Shown: piece after piece, positions 1 through 5,700 of the stretch
How the letters are laid out: each line of letters starts with the position of its first letter
How positions within the stretch are numbered: the first letter of the stretch is position 1
NCBI GenBank assembly: GCA_030613765.1
Contig: JAUWLI010000148.1
Coordinates: 1-7,236, forward strand
DNA length: 7,236 nucleotides
Direction: 5' to 3'
DNA from: Phycisphaerae bacterium
Lineage (GTDB): Bacteria > Planctomycetota > Phycisphaerae > Sedimentisphaerales > SG8-4
Program-made: the position numbers and the translations under genes
The notes under the pieces: model-generated
The model's database searches: none
Told to the model about the DNA's origin: nothing
Seen by the model: only the letters and a program-made list of their open reading frames with translations

Positions 1-503
1 ATCTCAAAAAAGGTAATGCCTTCGCAAATCGGCACAAAAAGTGCTTGCTCCCAGTTCTCTCTCTCTTCATCGAGCAGTTTATCTTCCAATAATCCGATCT
101 CGCTCGTGCGCTGCCGGTATAAAACAAGGCTGTCAGAGTCATAATCATAGTTGGTCTGCCAAATGATATTTTCAAATACCATTGGCTTTTTCTTACCGAC
201 GACAGTTTTTGTAATTATCAGTTGAGCGGTCGAAAAACCTTTTTCAAATTTATTTTTAATACTAATTTTCGTATAGGCATCGGTGGTCATTATTTGGTCG
301 AGGTCCTCGGCGATGCGCTGCAGAACCTCAGTGGGCAGTCTGGAGTTGTCAAACTTGCGTTTGATTGTAGCAGCCGAACTCTCGGCCCGGCTATAGATAC
401 CCAGAACCGTAACCATAACCAGCGATGCTATTACCATGGCTGTGAGCACCTCTGCCAGCGAAAAGCCCGGTCGTTCTGTAAATGTGTTAGAAGATTTTTT
501 CAT
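1..503 (-). CDS. gspJ: GspJ-like minor pseudopilin, 3' end cut off by the window edge
   Basis: Minor pseudopilin of the T2SS, expected to sit with GspI and GspK at the tip of the periplasmic pseudopilus. I translated it from the ATG at 503-501. About 167 residues are in the window and the frame is still open at position 1. Residues 1-13 form a short leader ending in Gly13. The prepilin peptidase site is G13|FSLAE with Glu at +5, followed by a hydrophobic helix (about 19-37, LTAMVIASLVMVTVLGIY). A helical stretch containing LQRIAEDLDQIM and a strand-rich region with LVLYRQRTSE and PICEGITFFE match the usual GspJ layout. The start codon overlaps the gspI stop in an ATGA, and I see no clear Shine-Dalgarno, so translation is probably coupled to gspI. 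The assignment to J rather than another minor pseudopilin rests on gene order plus these motifs. Confidence 0.85.
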   Translation of the reverse strand, partial: MKKSSNTFTERPGFSLAEVLTAMVIASLVMVTVLGIYSRAESSAATIKRKFDNSRLPTEVLQRIAEDLDQIMTTDAYTKISIKNKFEKGFSTAQLIITKTVVGKKKPMVFENIIWQTNYDYDSDSLVLYRQRTSEIGLLEDKLLDEERENWEQALFVPICEGITFFE

Positions 504-1159
504 AATTGGAAGTCATCCGGTAGTAAGTCAACGGGAAAGTCATCCGGTAGTCTGTCACCCGGTAGCATGTCACCCGGTAGTATGTCGTTAGGATCAGCTC
601 CATCCAGCGCATCGAGCATCTCGTCGGCCAACCGCTCTTGTTCCTCCTCCTGCCGCGCAAGAATCTGTTGCGTCTGTGCCTTTGTCAAATCTGTCAGCCA
701 GTGTGTCAGCTCAATCTTCCGCACCTCACCTTCCGAGTCGGTATACTCGGCTGAACAAATCGCCTGAATCCACATCTTTGTCGTTAACGGCTCAGAAAAT
801 GACTCAACAACCGTCTCCCATTGGATATCCGGATATCTCTCACTATTGCCATACTCAACGGACTCTTCAACTAAATCCGAGGTAAGAAGTTCCTCCATAT
901 TCTTGCGCGCAACCTCAAAGGCCTGCATACGCATGACCGAATCTACCGCAGAGGCCATATAGCGGTTGATAACAACCAATACACTGGAACTGACAAAGGC
1001 TAATATAATCAAAGCAGCTACGGTTTCCGCCAGGGTAAATGCCTTCTCTTTCGTATCGCGTATCGCGCCCCTCCGCTGCGCTCGAGGCTTGGATTCCACT
1101 ATGCGCAATGCAAGACGAGATACGAACGATACATTACTTTTTTTAGAAAAGCACTTCAT
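500..1159 (-). CDS. gspI: GspI-like minor pseudopilin with a long leader and a repeat-rich acidic tail
   Basis: Minor pseudopilin of the T2SS tip complex, 219 residues from the ATG at 1159. That start has GAAGG six bases upstream (1166-1170). An in-frame GTG at 1192 and ATG at 1189 would add 10-11 residues but have poorly placed ribosome sites. The prepilin motif is A40|FTLAE, with Glu45 at +5 and Ala instead of the usual Gly before the cut, followed by a hydrophobic helix (about 46-64). The segment MQAFEVARKNMEELL (78-92) and Trp114 fit the GspI pattern of an AR..MEEL helix followed by a YxW strand. The family is usually about 120-130 residues. Here the leader is 40 residues, and beyond about residue 155 there is a Gln/Glu-rich probable coiled coil (156-186) and a tail of (G/D)DxLP pentads (191-219). 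The gene overlaps gspH by 17 bases and gspJ by 4. Confidence 0.85.
   Translation of the reverse strand: MKCFSKKSNVSFVSRLALRIVESKPRAQRRGAIRDTKEKAFTLAETVAALIILAFVSSSVLVVINRYMASAVDSVMRMQAFEVARKNMEELLTSDLVEESVEYGNSERYPDIQWETVVESFSEPLTTKMWIQAICSAEYTDSEGEVRKIELTHWLTDLTKAQTQQILARQEEEQERLADEMLDALDGADPNDILPGDMLPGDRLPDDFPVDLLPDDFQL
503..589 (-). repeat. 15-bp tandem repeats encoding pentapeptides at the GspI C-terminus
   Basis: The last 29 codons of gspI read as six pentad-like units: NDILP, GDMLP, GDRLP, DDFP (one residue short), VDLLP, DDFQL. On the plus strand the DNA shows the matching near-repeat GTCACCCGGTAGCAT with close copies (GTCATCCGGTAGTCT, GTCACCCGGTAGTAT) in tandem. DNA-level identity between units indicates recent duplication or replication slippage rather than convergence of the protein sequence. 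Confidence 0.85.
1052..1132. repeat. Small inverted element inside the gspI leader (GATACG arms)
   Basis: The left end carries two perfect tandem copies of CGTATCG (1052-1065). The right end carries GATACGAACGATAC (1119-1132). Read outward from the centre, the left arm is GATACGCGATAC on the minus strand and the right arm is GATACG-AA-CGATAC on the plus strand, so they match apart from a 2-base insertion. The interior has a GC-rich stretch around CTCGAG (1081-1086). The whole segment is translated in frame as residues 10-36 of the long GspI leader. The heptad CGTATCG also occurs in the array before gspE (5671-5677). Whether this is a dispersed element cannot be settled from one window. Confidence 0.5.
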
Positions 1160-1757
1160 CTTTGGCCTTCGGCAGTAAAAATTCAACATCACCTTTCTTT
1201 AACGTGACAACTCTGTTCTTTCGGCTGACGAGAACCGAATATGGCTGCTCCTGCTCGTCAAGGAGAACTACTTTCCCACCGTATTGCCAGCCCGCGTGAC
1301 CTGCGCGAAACTTGGCTATCTGGTGGTCCTCATCGGTTTCCATCAAATCATCAAACAAAACATAGAGAACCTGGCAATCCATGCCAAATTCATTTGTTGC
1401 AATAATATCTTCCTCGAAAACCTGAAACAAGTCGGGGCTGATAATCTGGCGAAGGGTATAGCTCTGCTCTGTCAGGTCAATGATAACCTCGTATCTTCTG
1501 TCGCTCTCGGCCGCGGCTACCGCTGCCATTTGCATTACCGAGACAAACTCATGGGCCTGTACCTCAAACCTGTTTCTCCTGAGCAATCCGGAAAGATTCG
1601 TCACTGTCAAAAGCACAAACAGCGAGAGTACCACAATCACCACTACCAGCTCTGTCACCGTAAAACCGTGGTTGCGCAAATGAGTGGATGCACGAATGTG
1701 CCGGTGACGCGACACATCTGTGCAGTTACGCATTTTCGCATACACGCATTTTCGCAT
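1143..1757 (-). CDS. gspH: GspH/FimT-like minor pseudopilin
   Basis: Minor pseudopilin of the T2SS, 204 residues from the ATG at 1757. The prepilin site is G31|FTVTE with Glu36 at +5, followed by a strongly hydrophobic helix (about 36-54, VVVIVVLSLFVLLTV). The segment after it (RNRFEVQAHEFVSVMQMAAVAAAESDRRYEV) matches the GspH/FimT pattern of a helix leading into a strand. The C-terminal half is beta-rich with no recognised extra domain. The 31-residue leader is rich in Arg, His and Cys, which is long for a pseudopilin, and its start region is built from a 16-bp tandem repeat. The ATG at 1757 lies 7 bases after the gspG stop. The alternative ATG at 1733 lies in the second repeat copy and gives a 23-residue leader. 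A longer frame starting at 1829 would overlap gspG by 65 bases and is unlikely. Confidence 0.83.
   Translation of the reverse strand: MRKCVYAKMRNCTDVSRHRHIRASTHLRNHGFTVTELVVVIVVLSLFVLLTVTNLSGLLRRNRFEVQAHEFVSVMQMAAVAAAESDRRYEVIIDLTEQSYTLRQIISPDLFQVFEEDIIATNEFGMDCQVLYVLFDDLMETDEDHQIAKFRAGHAGWQYGGKVVLLDEQEQPYSVLVSRKNRVVTLKKGDVEFLLPKAKDEVLF
1166..1170 (-). promoter_or_regulatory. Ribosome binding site deciding the gspI start
   Basis: GAAGG on the minus strand, six bases upstream of the ATG at 1159. It is one of the best-placed Shine-Dalgarno sequences in the window. It favours 1159 over the upstream GTG/ATG at 1192/1189, which have only AAAGGTG abutting them. It lies inside the 3' end of gspH. 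Confidence 0.55.
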
Positions 1758-1759
1758 AT
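1728..1759. repeat. 16-bp tandem duplication at the gspH start
   Basis: ACGCATTTTCGCATAC (1728-1743) is followed directly by ACGCATTTTCGCATAT (1744-1759), matching at 15 of 16 positions. On the coding strand this is four octamers starting ATGCG. As a result gspH has two in-frame candidate ATG codons (1757 and 1733), three octamers apart, encoding the paired motifs MRKC and MRNC. Confidence 0.85.
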
Positions 1760-1764
1760 ACCCA

Positions 1765-2211
1765 CTAACCCGGGTCTGTGCTGTAAAGGTCGGTATCATA
1801 GCCCTCGCCGCCCTCTTCACCGTCGGCACCCCAACTTATGATTACAAATGGTTTGCCGCTCTCTGGGTAAAGCTCATAGTAAAATTCATTTCCCCAGCCG
1901 TCTGGGGTAACCTCCGTAGTCTCGAGATATCCACCCGGCTCAACAAGATCCTCAACCTCGCTCGGCGGCTCAATAAGAGCCATAAGCCCCTCTTCTTCGG
2001 TTGGGAGCTGGCCGGTGTCCATCTTGTACTGCATAACAGCGGTATGAAGAATCTTAAGGTTGGCCTTGGTGATTATAACACGAGCTTTATCAGTCGAGCC
2101 CATGAAATTACGCACGAGCACGGTGGCAAGCAAGCCAAGGATAATAAGCACGGCCATAAGCTCAATCATCGTAAAACCTTTTTGCATTTGTTTCCTTCTT
2201 CTTTTTTTCAT
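1765..2211 (-). CDS. gspG: GspG major pseudopilin
   Basis: Major subunit of the T2SS pseudopilus, 148 residues, a typical family length. The prepilin peptidase site is G12|FTMIE with Glu17 at +5, then a hydrophobic helix (16-35). Family landmarks in order are the LPTEEEGLMAL loop (69-79), PDGWGNEF (103-110, with Gly where most homologues have Pro in DPWGN), and the Asp/Glu/Gly loop WGADGEEGGEGYDTD (127-141) that binds calcium in characterised GspG. The start at 2211 gives the basic leader MKKRRRKQMQKG. It has AGGAG 12 bases upstream, which is too far to be ideal. The internal ATG at 2187 has AAGGA 5 bases upstream and would give the minimal leader MQKG. The gene follows gspF by 28 bases. Confidence 0.95.
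   Translation of the reverse strand: MKKRRRKQMQKGFTMIELMAVLIILGLLATVLVRNFMGSTDKARVIITKANLKILHTAVMQYKMDTGQLPTEEEGLMALIEPPSEVEDLVEPGGYLETTEVTPDGWGNEFYYELYPESGKPFVIISWGADGEEGGEGYDTDLYSTDPG
2193..2197 (-). promoter_or_regulatory. Ribosome binding site supporting an alternative gspG start at 2187
   Basis: AAGGA on the minus strand, 5 bases before the in-frame ATG at 2187, within a purine-rich run. The competing site is AGGAG inside TTAGGAG (2224-2230), 12 bases before the ATG at 2211. Either start keeps the complete prepilin cleavage motif, so mature GspG is the same in both cases. Confidence 0.4.
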
Positions 2212-2239
2212 CTGTTTTCAAATCTCCTAAACAGAACTC

Positions 2240-3457
2240 TTAAAAACTTACCTGTGAAATCTTCAAAATAGGCAATATCGTTGCATAAGCAATCACGCCC
2301 ACTATCACGGCCATAATAACTATTATAAGCGGCTCGACCGCCGCGCTCAATCTTTCAATAACTACGTCAGTTGAGGCCTCGAGGTTGTCGCTGATATTTT
2401 TCAGCATCGTTTCAAGCTCACCGCTTTTCTCACCTACGGCAACCATATGGGCAATGGCTGGGTCAATAACGCCGCTGTCTCTCAGCGGCGTCGCAATATC
2501 GGCGCCGGCAAGAATCCGCTCACGGGATTGCTTGATGGCTCTTTTCATAAGACTGTTGCCCGTGACCGACGCCACAACACGAAGAGACTCAGCCATGGCA
2601 AGGCCGGAACCAAGAAGCGTCGAAAGTGTAGAGGCAAAACGAGAAACCACTCGCTGCTTTATCAGAGGACCAAACAAAGGCAAAGACAGAAAAAACTTGT
2701 CACGCAAATAGGCACCACGCTCGGTCTTGAGAAACCGCCTAAGGGCCAGAACGAAACCAAACACGACCGCAATTACCACGAATAGCCGCCAACTGGTCAG
2801 GACATGACCAATGTTCATCAATTGTCTCGTAATCCAGGGCAATTCCTGTCCTGCCCTCGTGATTTGCTCACCTATCTTGGGAATGACGGTGGTTGTCAAT
2901 ATCAGAATCGCTGCAACACAAAATAAAATCAGAATAATTGGATATATCATTGCTGTAATTACCTTCGATTCGACCCGCTGCCGTTTTTCCATAAAGCCGG
3001 CAATCGTCGACAGGCTCTTGCCCAAAGAGCCGGTAACCTCACCTACGCGCACCATACTTACAAAAATGACATCAAAATAATCGCTGTATTCTTTCAAAGC
3101 ATCGGCAAATGACTCGCCGGTAACAACACGGTCCCGAATGTCGCCGATGGCGTTTTTGAATCGCACATCCGAGACTTGTAAAGTTAGAACCGAAAGCGAT
3201 TCGGTAAGTTTAATGCCCGAATTAAGCAGCGTGGCCATCTGTTTGGTAAAATCGATTATCTGGGTCTTGCCAACTCTGGCAAAAATCGAAAATAGCGCAG
3301 CTTTACCCTCGGCGCCGGAGCCAACCTCTGCAATTGATGATGGGTGGACACTGCGCACTCTCAGTTGTTTTCGTGCCGAGTACGGACTTTCCGCCGTAAT
3401 CGTACCTTTGACTTTTTTGCCGTCCGTTGCTATTGCTATATAGTGGTATCTGGGCAT
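2240..3457 (-). CDS. gspF: GspF inner-membrane platform protein
   Basis: Polytopic inner-membrane protein of the T2SS assembly platform that couples the GspE ATPase to pseudopilus extension. It has 405 residues, a standard length for GspF/PilC. The N-terminal region (YHYIAIATDGKKVKGTITAES) is the typical opening. Two T2SF cytoplasmic domains follow at about 67-190 and 270-395, each with the repeated family signature: VGEVTGSLG (138-146) and VGEKSGELE (341-349), and TLLNSG / TLLGSG (76-81, 280-285). Membrane segments are at about 168-191, 225-242 and 374-397. The start is ATG at 3457, where the last unit of heptad array A (ATGCCCA) supplies the start codon. There is no good Shine-Dalgarno, the nearest GGA being 9 bases upstream. 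Gene order and the neighbouring GspG favour GspF over PilC. Confidence 0.96.
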   Translation of the reverse strand: MPRYHYIAIATDGKKVKGTITAESPYSARKQLRVRSVHPSSIAEVGSGAEGKAALFSIFARVGKTQIIDFTKQMATLLNSGIKLTESLSVLTLQVSDVRFKNAIGDIRDRVVTGESFADALKEYSDYFDVIFVSMVRVGEVTGSLGKSLSTIAGFMEKRQRVESKVITAMIYPIILILFCVAAILILTTTVIPKIGEQITRAGQELPWITRQLMNIGHVLTSWRLFVVIAVVFGFVLALRRFLKTERGAYLRDKFFLSLPLFGPLIKQRVVSRFASTLSTLLGSGLAMAESLRVVASVTGNSLMKRAIKQSRERILAGADIATPLRDSGVIDPAIAHMVAVGEKSGELETMLKNISDNLEASTDVVIERLSAAVEPLIIVIMAVIVGVIAYATILPILKISQVSF

Positions 3458-3492
3458 TGGCTATTGTCCATTGTTTATTGACTATTGACTAT
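3451..3492 (-). repeat. Heptad array A: six 7-bp units between the four-helix-bundle gene and gspF
   Basis: On the minus strand the units are ATAGTCA, ATAGTCA, ATAAACA, ATGGACA, ATAGCCA, ATGCCCA, with consensus ATNNNCA. The array overlaps the stop codon of the upstream gene (TAG at 3484-3482). Its final unit is the beginning of gspF (start ATG at 3457). A 7-bp period cannot preserve a reading frame, so this is not protein-driven repetition. Confidence 0.8.
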
Positions 3493-3838
3493 TTTTCCTT
3501 GCTGTCTTTCGAGAAGAAACAAAGATTGCTACTAATTCATTTGCTTCTCCAAGCAGCGGTGTAACCTTCTGTTTCGCCAGTAGTTGCTCATCAATAACGA
3601 ATTCCATCCAGAAGCACGCTTCGTCAGCTTCTTCTATAACAATTCCCAGCTTCGAAATGAAACTGGCTTTCGATTGAGCAATACAAACCGCTCGATAGTT
3701 TGCAGCAACGGAAGTAGAGCATCGGATTAGTTGACCTTTAATATAGTTACCCAAATAACTTTTGGGTAAAGCCATACTGAGTTTAACGCAACGATGCGCA
3801 AGTTCTTTTGTTCTTTTCTTTAGTTCGTCTTTATCCAT
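3482..3838 (-). CDS. Four-helix-bundle protein of the 23S rRNA intervening-sequence (IVP/S23) family
   Basis: Small cytoplasmic protein of 118 residues with no signal peptide or membrane segment. It matches the four-helix-bundle family named for proteins encoded in 23S rRNA intervening sequences (23S_rRNA_IVP). Recognisable features are an N-terminal helix with LKKRTKELAHRCVKL (6-20), the QLIRCSTSVAANYRA loop and helix (36-50), the core SKASFISKLGIVIEEADEACFWMEF (56-80), and the C-terminal LLGEANELVAIFVSSRKTARKN (95-116). The family is related in fold to Avd accessory proteins of diversity-generating retroelements. Its own molecular role is not established, and nothing here shows a link to rRNA. 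It sits in the same orientation between gspE and gspF, 65 bases after gspE, where T2SS operons normally have no gene. Start ATG at 3838 matches family N-termini; a TTG at 3865 would add 9 residues. No clear Shine-Dalgarno is seen for either. Confidence 0.88.
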   Translation of the reverse strand: MDKDELKKRTKELAHRCVKLSMALPKSYLGNYIKGQLIRCSTSVAANYRAVCIAQSKASFISKLGIVIEEADEACFWMEFVIDEQLLAKQKVTPLLGEANELVAIFVSSRKTARKNSQ

Positions 3839-3865
3839 TTCTAACGTGGGGTATGCCCAAAGCAA

Positions 3866-3907
3866 ATATCAAATAGTAAATCGTCAATAGTAAATTGTAA
3901 ATATTAC
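3866..3907 (+). repeat. Heptad array B: six 7-bp units between gspE and the four-helix-bundle gene
   Basis: On the plus strand the units are ATATCAA, ATAGTAA, ATCGTCA, ATAGTAA, ATTGTAA, ATATTAC. The array ends on the gspE stop codon (TAA at 3906-3904). It has the same unit length and copy number as array A (42 bp each) but the opposite orientation, so the two arrays read outward from the gene they enclose. Confidence 0.75.
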
Positions 3908-5652
3908 ATTACGTCAGCCTGTGTCACTCTCAAAACCTCAGAAACGGTTGTTACACCGGCAAGGACTTTACTGGCCCCATCCATTCGCAATGTTCGCATG
4001 CCTGCGTCAAGGGCAATCTTCTTTATTGTACCAGCAGTTTCCCTTTTGTATACGAGGTTCTGGATTTCTTCGTTAATCACCATAACTTCATAAACACCCG
4101 TTCGGCCGCGAAAACCAGTCTGAAAACACCTCTCACAGCCTCGGCCGGCATAGAAGTTCCCGCCGTTATCGGCCAAACCGGACGAACCTATCCCAAGCTC
4201 TCTCAATTCGCGATCTGTGGGTTCGGCAACCTCCCGGCAATCAGGGCAAACCTTTCGTACCAATCGTTGTGCTATTACCGCAATCAGGGACGAACTTACC
4301 AAATAGGGCTCAAGGCCCAAATCCAAAAGCCGGGTCAAAGCTCCTGCAGAATCGTTTGTGTGAAGTGTGCTGAAAACCAAATGACCGGTCAGAGAAGACT
4401 GTATGGCCATACGCGCTGTCTCGATGTCTCGAACTTCTCCGATCATGATAACATCCGGGTCCTGACGAAGGACATGCCGCAGAGCGTTTGCAAATGTCAC
4501 ACCTTTTTTCGAAGCAACCTGCATCTGGCTTATCCCTTCGAGCTGATACTCGATCGGGTCTTCTATGGTCATAACATTTTTTTCGGCCGAATTTATCCTG
4601 TTAAGGCAGGCGTAAAGAGTCGTGCTTTTGCCGCTGCCCGTTGGGCCCGTTACGAATATAACTCCGTGCGAATGGGTGAGCAAAGAATCGAATTTCTTCA
4701 AATCGTCACCGCAAAGGCCAAGCTCATTCAACCCATACAGGGCCGTGCTTTTATCAAGCAGACGTAAGACACTGCGCTCGCCATAGCTGGTCGGAACGGT
4801 GCTGATACGCAAATCGACTTCACGCTGCCCCAGACGGACACTGCAACGGCCATCCTGCGGGAGCCGGCGCTCCGCAATGTCCATACCAGCCATAACCTTG
4901 ATACGAGAGATAACCAACGGTAACACATTTCTGTTCAAACTCAACGTGTCGTACAAAATACCGTCAATACGATAGCGAATCTGAATCTTTGACTCGTAAG
5001 GATGAACATGAATATCACTGGCCCTTAATTGCAAAGCACGAAAAAGAATATCATTGACCAGCCTGATAACCGGAGGCCGATTCACCACATCAAGCAGGTC
5101 ATCAGATGCGGCAACTTCGTCGACAAGCTGGTCGAGATTCTGGGAATCCAGCTCTTCGGCTACTTCTTCGATGACTGTTGTCCTCTGCTCGTATGCAACA
5201 TCTATTACCGAGGTGATTGTGGCACGGGTGGATATAGCAAGCCTGACAGGCAGACCCGTCATCTTGGAAACATTATCCAGGGCATTTGTATCCAACGGCT
5301 TGGACAAAACTACCGCAAGCTCGGTTTGATGGTCGGAGGTTTCGGCGTCCGCGTCTTCGACAGTTTCACCGTCTTCGGTTTTTATGCCGATAAGAAAATG
5401 GTGCTGAGCGTATGCGGCAGGAACAGCCTCAACGAACTCAACAGGTACGGCCTTAGGACGGATTTCAGATAGAAACTCACAGCCAAGCGCCTCGGCAAAG
5501 AGCTTCAAAACCATATCTTCGGTAAAGTAAGGGCAGGCAAGCAAGGCCTCATCAAGGCGCTGCCCGCTGCTGTTTTCTTTCAGAAGCTTGGCTAATTGCT
5601 CTGCATTAACCAAATCCGTCCGTTTAGCGGTTTGTATCAATAAATCTTTCAT
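3904..5652 (-). CDS. gspE: GspE secretion ATPase
   Basis: Cytoplasmic hexameric ATPase that powers pseudopilus assembly through GspF. It has 582 residues. The N-terminal part (about 1-155) resembles the GspE/MshE N-domain (QRLDEALL, 31-38, then a second helix), but it lacks the RLG consensus associated with c-di-GMP binding and carries an acidic loop (92-110). The core ATPase has Walker A GPTGSGKST (336-344), an Asp box TIEDPIEY (362-369), Walker B within DPDVIMIGEVRD (398-409), and a His box TGHLVFSTLHTND (422-434). The tetracysteine zinc site is present as CPDC (469-472) and CERC (506-509), as in GspE/PilB-type ATPases and unlike PilT. All catalytic motifs are intact. The start ATG at 5652 is the end of heptad array C and has no clear Shine-Dalgarno. 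It lies 48 bases after gspD. Confidence 0.96.
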   Translation of the reverse strand: MKDLLIQTAKRTDLVNAEQLAKLLKENSSGQRLDEALLACPYFTEDMVLKLFAEALGCEFLSEIRPKAVPVEFVEAVPAAYAQHHFLIGIKTEDGETVEDADAETSDHQTELAVVLSKPLDTNALDNVSKMTGLPVRLAISTRATITSVIDVAYEQRTTVIEEVAEELDSQNLDQLVDEVAASDDLLDVVNRPPVIRLVNDILFRALQLRASDIHVHPYESKIQIRYRIDGILYDTLSLNRNVLPLVISRIKVMAGMDIAERRLPQDGRCSVRLGQREVDLRISTVPTSYGERSVLRLLDKSTALYGLNELGLCGDDLKKFDSLLTHSHGVIFVTGPTGSGKSTTLYACLNRINSAEKNVMTIEDPIEYQLEGISQMQVASKKGVTFANALRHVLRQDPDVIMIGEVRDIETARMAIQSSLTGHLVFSTLHTNDSAGALTRLLDLGLEPYLVSSSLIAVIAQRLVRKVCPDCREVAEPTDRELRELGIGSSGLADNGGNFYAGRGCERCFQTGFRGRTGVYEVMVINEEIQNLVYKRETAGTIKKIALDAGMRTLRMDGASKVLAGVTTVSEVLRVTQADVM

Positions 5653-5684
5653 ACTTCATATTGCCTATATCGTATCGCCTATTG
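5650..5684 (-). repeat. Heptad array C in the gspD-gspE gap
   Basis: On the minus strand there are five 7-bp units: CAATAGG, CGATACG, ATATAGG, CAATATG, AAGTATG. All have T at position 4 and G at position 7, and four of the five have AT at positions 3-4. The last unit ends in the gspE start codon. Rotated, the units read ATANGNN, which relates them to arrays A and B. The array fills most of the 48-base intergenic gap. Confidence 0.7.
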
Positions 5685-5700
5685 CGCCAGACACAACGCT

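Noticed and set aside
222..767. Plus-strand open frames opposite gspJ/gspI and elsewhere (for example 222-767, 1284-1841, 1720-2271, 5029-5472)
   Set aside because: They are antisense shadows of well-recognised minus-strand genes. Their translations show no family motifs and repeat features only through the complementary coding sequence.
1070..1090. Intrinsic terminator at the GC-rich palindrome near CTCGAG
   Set aside because: The stem is short and interrupted, no T-run follows on the coding strand, and it lies inside gspI coding sequence.
3482..3838. Avd accessory gene of a diversity-generating retroelement
   Set aside because: The fold family is related, but no reverse transcriptase, template repeat or variable repeat is seen nearby, and the motifs fit the IVP/S23 branch better.
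3482..3838. A true 23S rRNA intervening sequence, implying rRNA in the window
   Set aside because: The flanks are gspE and gspF coding sequence and no rRNA sequence is recognisable. Only the protein family name refers to rRNA.
3451..3907. CRISPR array or CRISPR-like spacing in the repeat regions
   Set aside because: Units are 7 bp, tandem without spacers, and degenerate. No cas genes are present.
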